From Vicinamibacterales bacterium (GTDB lineage: Bacteria > Acidobacteriota > Vicinamibacteria > Vicinamibacterales > UBA8438), in assembly GCA_958296065.1 (NCBI GenBank), contig CATQHX010000025.1, forward strand, positions 62,001 to 126,000: a DNA stretch of 64,000 bases, written 5' to 3'. The notes under the pieces are model-generated. The model had not been told where the DNA came from. It searched no databases and saw only the letters and a list, made by a program, of their open reading frames with translations. Below are positions 22,811 through 32,768 of the stretch, one piece after another (the first letter of the stretch is position 1; the number at the start of each line of letters is the position of its first letter). Position numbers and translations under genes: made by a program.

Positions 22811-25800
22811 CCGACTGTCTGCGCCATGTTGACGGAAATCAGCTTCGACACGCCCGGCTCCTCCATCGTGATGCCGTAGAGGCGGTCGGCGATCTCCATG
22901 GTCTTGCGGTTGTGCGTGACCAGGACGAACTGCGTGCGGTCCTGCAACCCTCGCAGCATCTCCACGAAACGCCCGATGTTCGCGTCGTCCAACGGAGCGT
23001 CGATCTCGTCCAGCAAACAGAACGGACTCGGCCGGTACCTGAAGATCGCGAACATCAGCGCCATTGCCGTCAGCGCCTTCTCACCGCCGGACAGTAGCTG
23101 AATGCTCTGGAGGCGCTTGCCGGGTGGCTGCGCCGCGATATCGATACCGCTCTCCAGCACATCGGACTCGTCGAGCAACACCAGCTCGGCACGCCCCCCG
23201 CCGAACAACGCTTCGAAGGTCAACTGGAAATGCTCGTTGACTACCCTGAACGCCTCCTGGAAACGAGAACGAGTGGTAGCGTCGATACGCTTGATGGCGG
23301 CTCCGGTGGCCGAGATCGAGTCGATCAGATCCTGGCGCTGCTTGGTCAGGAAACCGTGCCGCTCCTCCAGTTCGTCGAACTGATCGATAGCCATCATGTT
23401 GACCGCGCCCAGACGCTCGACCTTCGCGTTCAGAAGATCGACGATGGCCTCGGCGTCGGCCGGCTGCGACACGGCCGCCTTCCCCACGTCTTCGTCAGCG
23501 AGAGGTATGTCCGTTCGGTCGGTGTGTTCGTCGGATCCGGTCGCCGCGGCGCCCGCCTCGTCTCCCGCGACATCGGCAGGCGTCGGAGTCCCCACGAGCG
23601 CCGGGTCGGGTTCGATGGGCCCCTCCGCTTCGAGAACCTCCACCTCCGCACGGACATCGTCCAGGCTTGCCTGCAGCGACAGGCTGCACGATTCGGTCAG
23701 ATGGCTCAGATCCGCTTCGGCCGTGGCCAGCGCCACTTCCTGCTTCCCCACCTCCGCACGCGCGAGTTCCAACGCCCGACGGGCGGTACGCACCTCCTCG
23801 TCCTGCGAGGCGATCCGCTGCCGCAGCCCGTCCGCGCGTTCATCGAGCGCCACTATTTCCTTGCGAAGCTCGTCGAACGCCGCGACGTCAGCGTCGAGCT
23901 GCTGCTCCGCGCCGGCTACTTCGCCCAGCGTCTCTCGTCTGTCGGCTGCAGCACGTTCGTTCCCGGCTGCGCACTTCGCAGTTCGCTCCCGAAGCTCCTC
24001 GACCTGCCCTTCGAGCCGCCTCACGTCGGAAGCGATCGCAGCAACACGTTCCGACATCGTCGCATGACGGGCTTTCGCACCGGCCGCTTCCCGACCGAGC
24101 GTCTCCACGGTCTCGCGCGCTTCGTGAAGCCGTCGCTCCGCCTCCATGAACCGGTCGTCGGTTGCCTGTTGCTGCGCCTCCAGGCGTTCGACCGCCTCGC
24201 GGGCTTCCGTTTCGCGCCCCTGGAGTGCGACCGTTTCCTCGGTCAACTGGCCGCGCTCGGTGTTCACGAGCTGCTGTCTGTCCGTGACGCGGGCCCGCTC
24301 CTCGTCGAGCCGGGACCGCTGCATGTCCAGACCGACGAGCTCCTTTTCCAGGGCATGCTCGTCCTGCTGGAGTGCGCCAAGCGCCTGCTCGCCCCGCGCC
24401 ACGTCCTCCTTGCCCGCGGCGATCAGACGGCCGACCTCGTCGACTGCCGCACTCTCCGCCGCGATCCGTGCACGCAGCTCCTTGATCTCCCGCTTCGTCG
24501 CGAGGAGGCCGCCAGCTCCCTGCCGGCCGCCCCCGGCAACCCGATGCGGCCCTCGAACGACGACGCCGGCCGGTGTCGCGATGGGATCCTCGGTCTTCTC
24601 GGCCGCCGCCAGCGCGTCGTCGAGTGAAGGCGCGACCCAACGATGTCGCAACAGGCGCCGCACCGCGGCGGCACCAGCGCCTGTCACCTTGACAACGTCC
24701 GTCAAGGCCCGGAGCGCCGCGTGGGGTGGACGCATGGGTCGTCGCTCCGGCGACTCGCCGGCGACGACAAAGCCGCAACGCCCTCTGTCCCGCGAGGCCG
24801 CCAGCGCGACGCCGGCCAGCGCAGCCTCGCGCGACGGCACCACAACATCCTGCAACAGGTCCGCGAGACAGTACTCGGCCGCCGACTCGTCGCGCCGCTC
24901 GACCTCCAGATGGTCGGCCACCGATCCGTGGTGAGCGACCTGGCTGCCCGCGGCCAGGATCTCCCGCGCCGCCTCTCCATACGCGGCCCGGCCGGCCTCC
25001 AGCTCCTCGAGAGACTCCACGCGCGCCCGCATCACCGCGACCTGCTGCTCGCGTTCCCGCAGATCGCGCGTCCGCGCCTCGACCGCGCCGCGGGCCGACT
25101 CCAGCTCCGCGGCCTGCGCCTCGCGATCCGCGCAGACCGCGTCCAGCCGCTCCCGTCCTTGGTCACGGGCGGCGTCCGCGGTCTCACGATCACGCCGGAT
25201 CCGCTCGATCTCGGACGCGAGGTCCGCTGCCTCCGCATCGATCTTCACGGCAGATTCGGCAATCCGCCGCTGGGCCGCCCCCGCGTTGTCGATGACGTTC
25301 TGCAAGGCGGTCGCCGCGTTCACCGCGGCGAACATCTCACTGCGGGCGGCTTCCACGTCACCTTCCCGCCCCTCTATCGCCTGCTGTCCTTCCGCGAGGG
25401 CCCGTTCGGCTTCGCGCAGACGCTCGAGCGTCGCATCGCGATCGACGACGCACCGATCGTGGGCTTCCCGCTGCGCCGCCAGCTCGTTACCCGCCGGTAT
25501 GCGGCGCGCCTCGAGCGCCGCGAGCGTCGCCTTTCCCTCCTCCAGGGCGGCCGCAAGCTCCTTGGCGCGGCGCTTGCCGAAATCGATCTGCTGCTGCCGC
25601 CGCTCGATCTCGAGCTCGCGACGATGAGCATTCTCCCGAACCGTCGTCGCCGCCTGATCCGTCTCGACCAGATCGAGGCGCAGGCGTTCCCGCCCGCTCT
25701 CCGCTCCCGCCAGAACGGCCGCCGCGCTCTGTTCGCCGGTGGCGGCCTCGTCCAGGCACCGCCCGGCCGTCTCGATGGCCGACGTGAGCCTCCTGCTCCT

Positions 25801-26718
25801 GCGCGCGAACGTGACCTTCTGCCACTTGCGCAATTCGTCGCGCAGCCGGCGATAGCGTCGCGCCTTGGCGGCCTGACGCTTGAGTGCGCTGCGTTGTCTC
25901 TCCACCTCGAAGATGATGTCGTCGACGCGCGTCAGGTTCTGCTGCGCGGCTTCGAGCTTCAGCTCAGCGGTGCGACGCCGCACCTTGTACTTGGTGATCC
26001 CGGCCGCCTCCTCGAGCAACTGGCGCCGCTCGGTGGGTCGGGCGCTCAGGATCTGTCCGATTCGACCTTGTTCGATGACGGCGTAGGCCTTGACCCCGAG
26101 CCCGGAATCCATCAGCAGGTCCTGAATGTCCCGGAGCCGGCAGACCCTGCCGTCGATGAGATACTCGCTCTCTCCCGACCGGAAGAGCCGCCGCGCCACC
26201 TCGACGTCGCGGCTGATGCAGGGCCCGGAGAAATCGAGATCCTCCTCGCGGCCCAGTCCATCCGGCTCCGCTTCGGCCGGCATGCTCGCCGGTGCCGGAC
26301 CGGCGCCGGCGGTACGGTCGTTGCCGTTACCGTTGGCATTGCCGTTACCGTTGGCATTGCCGTTACCGTTGGCATTGCCGTTGCTCTCGCCAGCCTCTGT
26401 ACCGATTCCGGAGACGCGCAGCGCCTTGTCGCTGCCGCCGTTCGCCAGCGCCGCGGTCACCTCGGAGAGCTGAATCCGGACCTCGGCAGCCGCCGTGGGA
26501 CGCCGGGCGTCACTCCCGCTGAAGATGACGTCCTCCATGCGCTCGCCCCGCAGGCTGCGCGCGCTCTGCTCGCCCAGGACCCACGTGATGGCGTCGATGA
26601 CGTTGCTCTTGCCGCAACCGTTGGGCCCGACGATCGCGGTTACGCCGTCGTCGAAAGCCAGTGCGGCACGCTCCGCGAAACTCTTGAATCCTGCGATCTC
26701 CAGGTGATTGAGTCGCAT
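22807..26718 (-). CDS. smc: Chromosome segregation protein SMC
   Basis: MRLNHLEIAGFKSFAERAALAFDDGVTAIVGPNGCGKSNVIDAI; C-terminal LLSGGEKALTAMALMFAIF, FCLLDEIDAPLDDAN. Confidence 0.96.
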   Translation of the reverse strand: MRLNHLEIAGFKSFAERAALAFDDGVTAIVGPNGCGKSNVIDAITWVLGEQSARSLRGERMEDVIFSGSDARRPTAAAEVRIQLSEVTAALANGGSDKALRVSGIGTEAGESNGNANGNGNANGNGNANGNGNDRTAGAGPAPASMPAEAEPDGLGREEDLDFSGPCISRDVEVARRLFRSGESEYLIDGRVCRLRDIQDLLMDSGLGVKAYAVIEQGRIGQILSARPTERRQLLEEAAGITKYKVRRRTAELKLEAAQQNLTRVDDIIFEVERQRSALKRQAAKARRYRRLRDELRKWQKVTFARRSRRLTSAIETAGRCLDEAATGEQSAAAVLAGAESGRERLRLDLVETDQAATTVRENAHRRELEIERRQQQIDFGKRRAKELAAALEEGKATLAALEARRIPAGNELAAQREAHDRCVVDRDATLERLREAERALAEGQQAIEGREGDVEAARSEMFAAVNAATALQNVIDNAGAAQRRIAESAVKIDAEAADLASEIERIRRDRETADAARDQGRERLDAVCADREAQAAELESARGAVEARTRDLREREQQVAVMRARVESLEELEAGRAAYGEAAREILAAGSQVAHHGSVADHLEVERRDESAAEYCLADLLQDVVVPSREAALAGVALAASRDRGRCGFVVAGESPERRPMRPPHAALRALTDVVKVTGAGAAAVRRLLRHRWVAPSLDDALAAAEKTEDPIATPAGVVVRGPHRVAGGGRQGAGGLLATKREIKELRARIAAESAAVDEVGRLIAAGKEDVARGEQALGALQQDEHALEKELVGLDMQRSRLDEERARVTDRQQLVNTERGQLTEETVALQGRETEAREAVERLEAQQQATDDRFMEAERRLHEARETVETLGREAAGAKARHATMSERVAAIASDVRRLEGQVEELRERTAKCAAGNERAAADRRETLGEVAGAEQQLDADVAAFDELRKEIVALDERADGLRQRIASQDEEVRTARRALELARAEVGKQEVALATAEADLSHLTESCSLSLQASLDDVRAEVEVLEAEGPIEPDPALVGTPTPADVAGDEAGAAATGSDEHTDRTDIPLADEDVGKAAVSQPADAEAIVDLLNAKVERLGAVNMMAIDQFDELEERHGFLTKQRQDLIDSISATGAAIKRIDATTRSRFQEAFRVVNEHFQLTFEALFGGGRAELVLLDESDVLESGIDIAAQPPGKRLQSIQLLSGGEKALTAMALMFAIFRYRPSPFCLLDEIDAPLDDANIGRFVEMLRGLQDRTQFVLVTHNRKTMEIADRLYGITMEEPGVSKLISVNMAQTVG
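26330..26393. repeat. 18-bp tandem repeat inside smc encoding (N-G-N-A-N-G)n
   Basis: ccgttaccgttggcattg repeated about three times. Confidence 0.9.
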
Positions 26719-26935
26719 CAGAACCGCCGGATATCGCGGGAAGGAGTACGCGAAAAAGGAGTACGCGAAAACAGCCGCACGAACAGGTTCACTGGCTTAC
26801 TCCACCATCACCTGTCGAGCGGCTGGGAACGCTCAACGCCGGGTCAGGAACGCTACGATAGAACGCCTGAACTTTGCGCCGTAGTCTAGCAACCAACCAC
26901 GCCGGACGGCAAGTCCGGTCCCGGTGCGGCTCCCC

Positions 26936-28639
26936 CTATCTGGAGGCGACCCGGCCCGACGACGACGACAGACGCAACAGCGTTGCCGCCTCGTCGAACA
27001 GCGTCAACGCGTGCTGCGCCTGGGGGTCGCGGCGAGACAGATTGCGGCGCGCCTCGATCTCTCCGAACAGGTCCTTGTCTATCTCGTAGTGGATCATCGC
27101 GCGGATGAAATCGTCATCCGCCGCGAACATTGCCTCGTCGATCGTCAGGCCACGCGACTGGACATGCTCCCTGAACCGCGCGAGCATCGCATCGTCGACG
27201 ACGAATCCGGGATCGACGACTTCGCGGTCGCGGCCCTCGACGGTCACTCGCGTGTCGCCCGCCACGACGAACCGTTGCGCGAAGGACACGAAGTCTCGCC
27301 GGGCCGCGAGCAGCCGTCCGAAGCGCGACGGATCGAAGCCCTCGATCGGCCCGGTGAAGAAATGGTCCGGTTCGACCCCGCCGCCGCTGTAGACCTCCCG
27401 GCCCGCGTCCGTGAACTTGCGATCTCCGGGTGCGCGGGCCGGGGTCTCCGGCTCACGCAGGGAATAGGTGAGGTACTCGTCGAAGGCGGTGTCCCACGGC
27501 CGCTGGATCATCCGCCCGCTCGGCGTGAAGTAGCGGGCCGTGGTCAGCGCCAGGCCCGCCCCGTGGCTCACGCGGTAGATGGACTGCACCAGCGCCTTGC
27601 CGAACGTGGTCTCTCCCACCACCAGCCCGCGATCGTGGTCCTGAATGGCGCCCGCGACGATCTCGGACGCGCTCGCGCTGTTGCGGTTGACCAGCACGAT
27701 GAGCGGCTGGTCCGTGTACCTGCCGGCATCGCGGGCGTGGTAGTCCTGATCGGAATTGGCGACACGGCCGCGCGTGTAGACGATCATGTCGCCGCGCGCC
27801 AGGAACTGGTTGGAGACCTTGATCGCCTGGTCGAGCGGTCCACCGGGATTGCCGCGCAGGTCCAGCAGGAGCCGTGCGGCTCCCGCGTCCTGCAGCGACG
27901 CCAGCGCCCGTGACAGCTCGTCGTTGCTGGTCTCCGAGAAGTCGCGCAGACGCACGTATCCGGTCGCGTCGTCGATCAAGAACGCCGCTTCCACGGTCGC
28001 GATGCTGATTTCGTCCCGTTCGACGCGCAGGTCGATCAGCTCTTCGTACCCCTCGCGCCGAACCGAGATGTTGACGGCACTGCCGCGCGGGCCCCGCAGC
28101 AGACGCACCGCGTCGTCGCTGCTCATCCCGATCGCGTTCTCTCCCTCGATGCGGGCGATGACGTCTCCGCGCCGGATTCCGCGGCGGTAGGCGGGCGACC
28201 CCTCGAAGATGCTGTTTACCGTGATGCCGCCGTCAATGACGCTGATCTGGATCCCGAGCCCGTAATAGCGCCCTTCCTGGCGTTCGCGCAAGCGCGCGTA
28301 CTGCCGGGCGTCCATGAAGTTCGAATGCGGATCCAGCGTCTGCAGCATGCCGCCGATGGCCCGCGTCACGAGCTGCTCGACGTCCACGTCACCGACGTAG
28401 TTGTCCTCTATCGCGGCAATCGCCGAAGCGAAAGCGTCGTACTGGCGGGTCATCGAGTCCTGGCGCGCCAGCACCTGGCCGCCGAACAACCCGCCCGCGA
28501 TGGCCGACAACACGACGGCGCCCACCCCAATCGCCAGAGATGTCACAGCTCGCATGAGGCGGATGCTACCAGATAAGCCACTGTGCAGCAACAACTTCGA
28601 GCGATCCGTAAGGCACCCTCGCCCTTGACCCGGCGGCAC
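26936..28639 (-). CDS. S41 family C-terminal processing peptidase
   Basis: PDZ plus GNPGGPLDQAIKVSN, VLVNRNSASASEIVAGAIQDHDRG(L)VVGETTFGKALVQ; start likely internal (MRAVTSLAIG, about 28555). Confidence 0.9.
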   Translation of the reverse strand: MPPGQGRGCLTDRSKLLLHSGLSGSIRLMRAVTSLAIGVGAVVLSAIAGGLFGGQVLARQDSMTRQYDAFASAIAAIEDNYVGDVDVEQLVTRAIGGMLQTLDPHSNFMDARQYARLRERQEGRYYGLGIQISVIDGGITVNSIFEGSPAYRRGIRRGDVIARIEGENAIGMSSDDAVRLLRGPRGSAVNISVRREGYEELIDLRVERDEISIATVEAAFLIDDATGYVRLRDFSETSNDELSRALASLQDAGAARLLLDLRGNPGGPLDQAIKVSNQFLARGDMIVYTRGRVANSDQDYHARDAGRYTDQPLIVLVNRNSASASEIVAGAIQDHDRGLVVGETTFGKALVQSIYRVSHGAGLALTTARYFTPSGRMIQRPWDTAFDEYLTYSLREPETPARAPGDRKFTDAGREVYSGGGVEPDHFFTGPIEGFDPSRFGRLLAARRDFVSFAQRFVVAGDTRVTVEGRDREVVDPGFVVDDAMLARFREHVQSRGLTIDEAMFAADDDFIRAMIHYEIDKDLFGEIEARRNLSRRDPQAQHALTLFDEAATLLRLSSSSGRVASR

Positions 28640-28697
28640 GCGCGTTTCTATAATGCCCAGAACGGGTTACGGAAGATCCACTACCAGGAGCATTGCC

Positions 28698-29090
28698 ATG
28701 TTCGGTCCGATCGGCGTCTGGGAAATGGTCATCATCCTGGTGATTGCCTTGATCGTGTTCGGCCCGCGAAAGCTGCCCGAACTCGGGCGGTCTCTCGGCA
28801 AGAGCCTCGGCGAGTTCAAGCGTGCGTCGAACGAGCTCCGCAACACCCTCGACGAAGAGATCCGGGTCGAGGAGCGCCGCCCCCCGAAGGCTGCCGCTCC
28901 GAAACCCGCGACCCCGAAGACCGCCGCGACCGAGGCATTGGGCGACATCGCGGAACCGGACGCAACCGAACCGGATGTAGTTGAACCGAATACGAGCGCG
29001 AGCGCAGACCCGGCGGCTGCGTCCGAACCGGCGGCCGTGGCTGGACCGACTCCGGATCCGCATCCGACGGAGCCGAGCGCAGGCGCCTAA
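28698..29090 (+). CDS. tatA: Twin-arginine translocase subunit TatA/TatB-like
   Basis: MFGPIGVWEMVIILVIALIVFGPRKLPELGRSLGKSLGEFKRA. Confidence 0.9.
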   Translation: MFGPIGVWEMVIILVIALIVFGPRKLPELGRSLGKSLGEFKRASNELRNTLDEEIRVEERRPPKAAAPKPATPKTAATEALGDIAEPDATEPDVVEPNTSASADPAAASEPAAVAGPTPDPHPTEPSAGA

Positions 29091-29105
29091 CGCTCAACGA
29101 ACCCG

Positions 29106-30209
29106 ATGGCTCAGGCTCCGGTTTCCGAACAGTCTTCGTCCGCCTCGACCGCCCCGGAGGAGGCGTCCGCCGTCGGCGCCGCCGGTGAGCCGGGTCCCGA
29201 GACCGCGCCTGCCGCGTCCGGCCCGTCCGACGCTCCCGCGAGGTCCTCCGACCCGAACGACGCGACCGGTTCCGCCGACCAGGAAGGCCCTGCGACCGAA
29301 CCCGGGCGGGAGGGGCCGGAAGCCGCGCCGGCGACCACCGGTAGCGTTCCGGAAGTACTCCCGGCACCGGCGCCGGGACCCGACGGACCGCCCGCTCCAC
29401 CAGCTCCGGCCGGTCCGTCGGGTCCCGGCGGGCCTCCCGTCGACGACGGCGAGGACGAAGATGACGACGAGGACGGCGGCGGCGGCAAGATGTCGTTCCT
29501 CGACCACCTCGACGAGCTGCGGACGCGCCTGATCGCGTCGTTCCTGGCGCTTGCCGGAGGCTTCGTCGCCTGCTTCGCGTTCATCACGCCGATCTTCGAC
29601 TTCATCATGGAGCCGCTGGCGGCGGTCCTCGAGGACGGCGTGCGGATGATCTACACCAGCGCCCCCGAGTACTTCTTCCTCGAGTTGAAGATGGCCGCGC
29701 TGGCCGGCCTCATCCTGGCAACGCCGGTCGTCATGTCGCAGGTGTGGTTGTTCATCGCGCCCGGCCTGTACGCGCACGAGAAGAAGTTCGCGATCCCCTT
29801 CGTCGTGTTCGCCTCGTTCTTCTTCATCTCCGGCACGCTCTTCGGCCACTACATCCTGTTCCAGGTCGCCTGGGGCTTCTTCGCCGGTTTCGGCGCCGAG
29901 AACGAGTACGTCGAATTCACGCCGCGGCTGCAGGACGCCTTCAGCCTGTACGTCCGGCTGGTGCTCGCCTGTGGCGTCATCTTTCAGCTCCCGACCCTGG
30001 TCTTCTTCCTGGCCCGGATGGGCGTGGCCTCGCCCCAGTTCCTGATCCGGAACTTCAAGTACGCGTTCCTGCTCTGCTTCGTGTTCGCGGCGATCCTGAC
30101 CCCGACCCCGGACCCGGTCACGATGACCGTGATGGCGGGGCCGATGATTGCGCTCTACGTGCTGAGCATCGGCATCGCGTGGGTGTTCCGGAAGCGGGGG
30201 GCGGAGTAG
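29106..30209 (+). CDS. tatC: Sec-independent translocase TatC with long N-terminal extension
   Basis: MSFLDHLDELRTRLIASFLAL...ATPVVMSQVWLFIAPGLYAHEKK; six TM-like segments. Confidence 0.92.
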   Translation: MAQAPVSEQSSSASTAPEEASAVGAAGEPGPETAPAASGPSDAPARSSDPNDATGSADQEGPATEPGREGPEAAPATTGSVPEVLPAPAPGPDGPPAPPAPAGPSGPGGPPVDDGEDEDDDEDGGGGKMSFLDHLDELRTRLIASFLALAGGFVACFAFITPIFDFIMEPLAAVLEDGVRMIYTSAPEYFFLELKMAALAGLILATPVVMSQVWLFIAPGLYAHEKKFAIPFVVFASFFFISGTLFGHYILFQVAWGFFAGFGAENEYVEFTPRLQDAFSLYVRLVLACGVIFQLPTLVFFLARMGVASPQFLIRNFKYAFLLCFVFAAILTPTPDPVTMTVMAGPMIALYVLSIGIAWVFRKRGAE

Positions 30210-30294
30210 GCGGCGGCGCGCCGTCCGAAGACGACTGCGAGGCTGCAAGGAGTCCGGCGCGAGCGCCGCCCGCACGGGTGGCTACGATAGGAAC

Positions 30295-30642
30295 ATGAGC
30301 GCGTCGGAGAGGCCCGACTCGTTGACTGCCATCACAACTGGCGAAGCGCGGGCGATCATGCGGAGCATCGTCGGCACGGGGATTGGACTCGCCACCCTGT
30401 TGTTGATGCTCGTCGGCCTGGTGCTGCAGCAGAACGCGGCCGTGAACGCCCGCATCGACGACGTCAACGCCAACGTGAACATCCGGTTCGCCAACGTGAA
30501 CACCCGGTTCGATGACGTCAACGCCAGCATGAACGACCGCTTCGATGACGTCAACGCGCGCATCGACGGTATCGTCAGCGACATCCGCGAGTTGCGGGGA
30601 CTCGTCATCGACGCCGTCAAGCGCACCGATCCTGCCGACTGA
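30295..30642 (+). CDS. Small single-TM protein with degenerate coiled-coil repeats
   Basis: TM segment GTGIGLATLLLMLVGLVLQ then repeated (N/D)xRFDDVNAxxN units. Confidence 0.6.
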   Translation: MSASERPDSLTAITTGEARAIMRSIVGTGIGLATLLLMLVGLVLQQNAAVNARIDDVNANVNIRFANVNTRFDDVNASMNDRFDDVNARIDGIVSDIRELRGLVIDAVKRTDPAD

Positions 30643-31022
30643 TCCGGGTCAGGGCCACAGCCCCGCCCAGACCGAACGTGATGGCCTCGAAGGGACGGAC
30701 GGAAATCGGGTCGTCGTCCTTCGCGCTTGCGATCTGCGTGGGTCGCTCCGGTCCCCAGCCCAAGAACCGCATTCACGCCCTCCGCGGCGCCCCAGTAACG
30801 GTCCTCGGCAACCCCGAGCACCCGTCCGCAGGATGCGCGACCAGCGTGAAGACGTCGAGGGCCGGGACGCCCCGCCCATGAGCGGCCGCAAGATCCATAT
30901 TTGCTCTCTGAGCGGAGGGCCCCGCCGGCGGCGTGTCAACCCGGCAGGGCCAAACAGTCCACGGCGAGAGTCGCGGTTCCGGCTTGGTCCCGGCGCGATC
31001 CAATCCCGTACACTGAAGGCCC

Positions 31023-31264
31023 ATGGCGATGGGCAAGAGACCGACGGCGCGGCACGGGTCCCCGCTATGAATGACGACGGCGGATTTGCGGACGAACGAC
31101 GGGCATCCATTCTTCGAGCGTCTGAACCGCGGGTGCTGGGAAAGGCCCGGTTCCACCAATTCGTCGAGGGGCTCTGCTCGGTGTTCTACACGGCGCGGAT
31201 GGGCCGGCCGAATCTGCGTCCCCGGCGGTGTTTCCGGATGCTGTTTATCGGCTACTTCGAGGGT
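31023..31264 (+). pseudogene. 5' fragment of IS5/IS1182-like (DUF772-type) transposase, with stop and frameshift
   Basis: MAMGKRPTARHGSPL*, MTTADLRTNDGHPFFERLN, then LGKARFHQFVEGLCSVFYTARMGRPNLRPRRCFRMLFIGYFEG; remainder resumes at 38681. Confidence 0.85.
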
Positions 31265-31991
31265 CTGACGCCCCTATATGTCAAGAAATGCTTAGGGGGC
31301 TCGTCGAGTTCGAGGCTTCCTTCGGAACCGCCGTCACAGAAACCGGCGTGGTTGTCGCCATACGGACGATCGTCGAACGTTGCACCCAGTCCCGACGTCA
31401 CCTCCGATGAGCGTCCGTATCGACAGGGGCGTGACCGACCCTGCGCGGGGCTCCGATGACTCCGCACCGCGAGCCGGCGTCCGGCCCATCCTTGCGCCTG
31501 CGCGCGGGGTCCTGGCGACCCTGACGGCTGCAGATACGGGCGACGACGACGATCCGTCCAGCCGCTGTCAATCCTCTCACAGCTCCTCGCGTAGCAACGG
31601 TTCAGCCATTGCCGCCGTGACCGCGCGCTCGGCTACCGCGCTACGCGAACGCCTGCAGGCGTCCGCTTCACTTGGTCTCCTGCTGCTCGGAACCAGGCGG
31701 GAACGACTGCGTTTCGGCGCCCTACCGCGAGCGGCGGCCAAAGGCAGCGAGCGCCTCGTCGGTAGCCGGATGTCGAGAACACGACCACGTCAGGCAGCTT
31801 CGGCGCACGCTGTCAACGGTCATTCAAAATTCCCCCACCCGCGGTCATCGAAAATTCCCCCACCCCTGGTTGAAAACATCGATGAAGTGAGTGCCTGTGG
31901 GGCTGTGGGCAGGCCGTCTGCGGCCTGTCCAAGGCGTTGTGGGCGCGTCTGCGCGTCCACATAGCCGGCAGCGTCCACAGGCTCCCATCGC

Positions 31992-32768
31992 TCACGCTCC
32001 CGCTGTCGTCGGCTTGACCACCCCCGACTTCAGCTTGTCCTTCAGCCGATACGAATCGCCCCGGATGCTGATCGTCGTCGCGTGATGCAGAATCCGGTCG
32101 AGGATCGCGCTGGCGATCACCCGGTCGCCGAAGACGTCGCCCCAGCTCCCGAAGCTCTGGTTGCTGGTCAGGATCATCGGCCCCCGCTCGTAGCGCCGGC
32201 TGATGAGCTGGAAGAACAACGTCGCCGCCTGCCGGTCGATCGGCAGATACCCGATCTCGTCGATGATCAACAGCCGCGGGATCGTGAAGACCTTCAGCTT
32301 CTCGTCGAAGCGGCCCTCGTTCAGCGCCTTGGTCAACGTCGTCAGCATCGCCGCGGCCGTGGTGAACAGCACCCGGTAGCCGTGCTCTATCGCCTTGAGC
32401 CCGAGACCCACGGCCAGATGAGTTTTCCCGACCCCGGGTGGACCGAGCAGGACCAGGTTCTCCCCGTGCTCGACGAAGTGGCACAGACTCAGCTTCTGGA
32501 TCTGCTTCCGGTCGACCGAGGGCTGGTAGCCGAAGTCGAAGCTGTCGAGCCCCTTGATGAACGGGAACCGCGCCAGGTTCGTCCTCATCGTGACGTGCTT
32601 GGCGGTCTTCGCCGACACCTCCTCGGTCAACAGGCCGTCGAGGAAGTCGGCATACGACAGCTCCTTCTTCGTGGCTTCCTGCAGCAGCGCTTCGAGCCGC
32701 TCACGGACCGTATTCAGGCGCAGCCGCTGCAGGTGCTCGTCGAGCCGGACCATCTGCGGCGACGTCAT
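31992..32768 (-). CDS. istB: IS21-family helper ATPase IstB (element #1)
   Basis: [32 protein letters not shown]...[13 protein letters not shown]. Confidence 0.94.
   Translation of the reverse strand: MTSPQMVRLDEHLQRLRLNTVRERLEALLQEATKKELSYADFLDGLLTEEVSAKTAKHVTMRTNLARFPFIKGLDSFDFGYQPSVDRKQIQKLSLCHFVEHGENLVLLGPPGVGKTHLAVGLGLKAIEHGYRVLFTTAAAMLTTLTKALNEGRFDEKLKVFTIPRLLIIDEIGYLPIDRQAATLFFQLISRRYERGPMILTSNQSFGSWGDVFGDRVIASAILDRILHHATTISIRGDSYRLKDKLKSGVVKPTTAGA

Noticed and set aside
26330-26393. 18-bp tandem repeats considered as a CRISPR-like array
   Set aside because: No spacers; the units are contiguous and in frame within smc.
22807-26889. Long plus-strand ORFs (e.g. 24643..26889, 748 aa) opposite smc
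   Set aside because: Antisense frames to a confidently identified SMC gene. They are a by-product of high GC codon bias and the translations have no recognisable domains.
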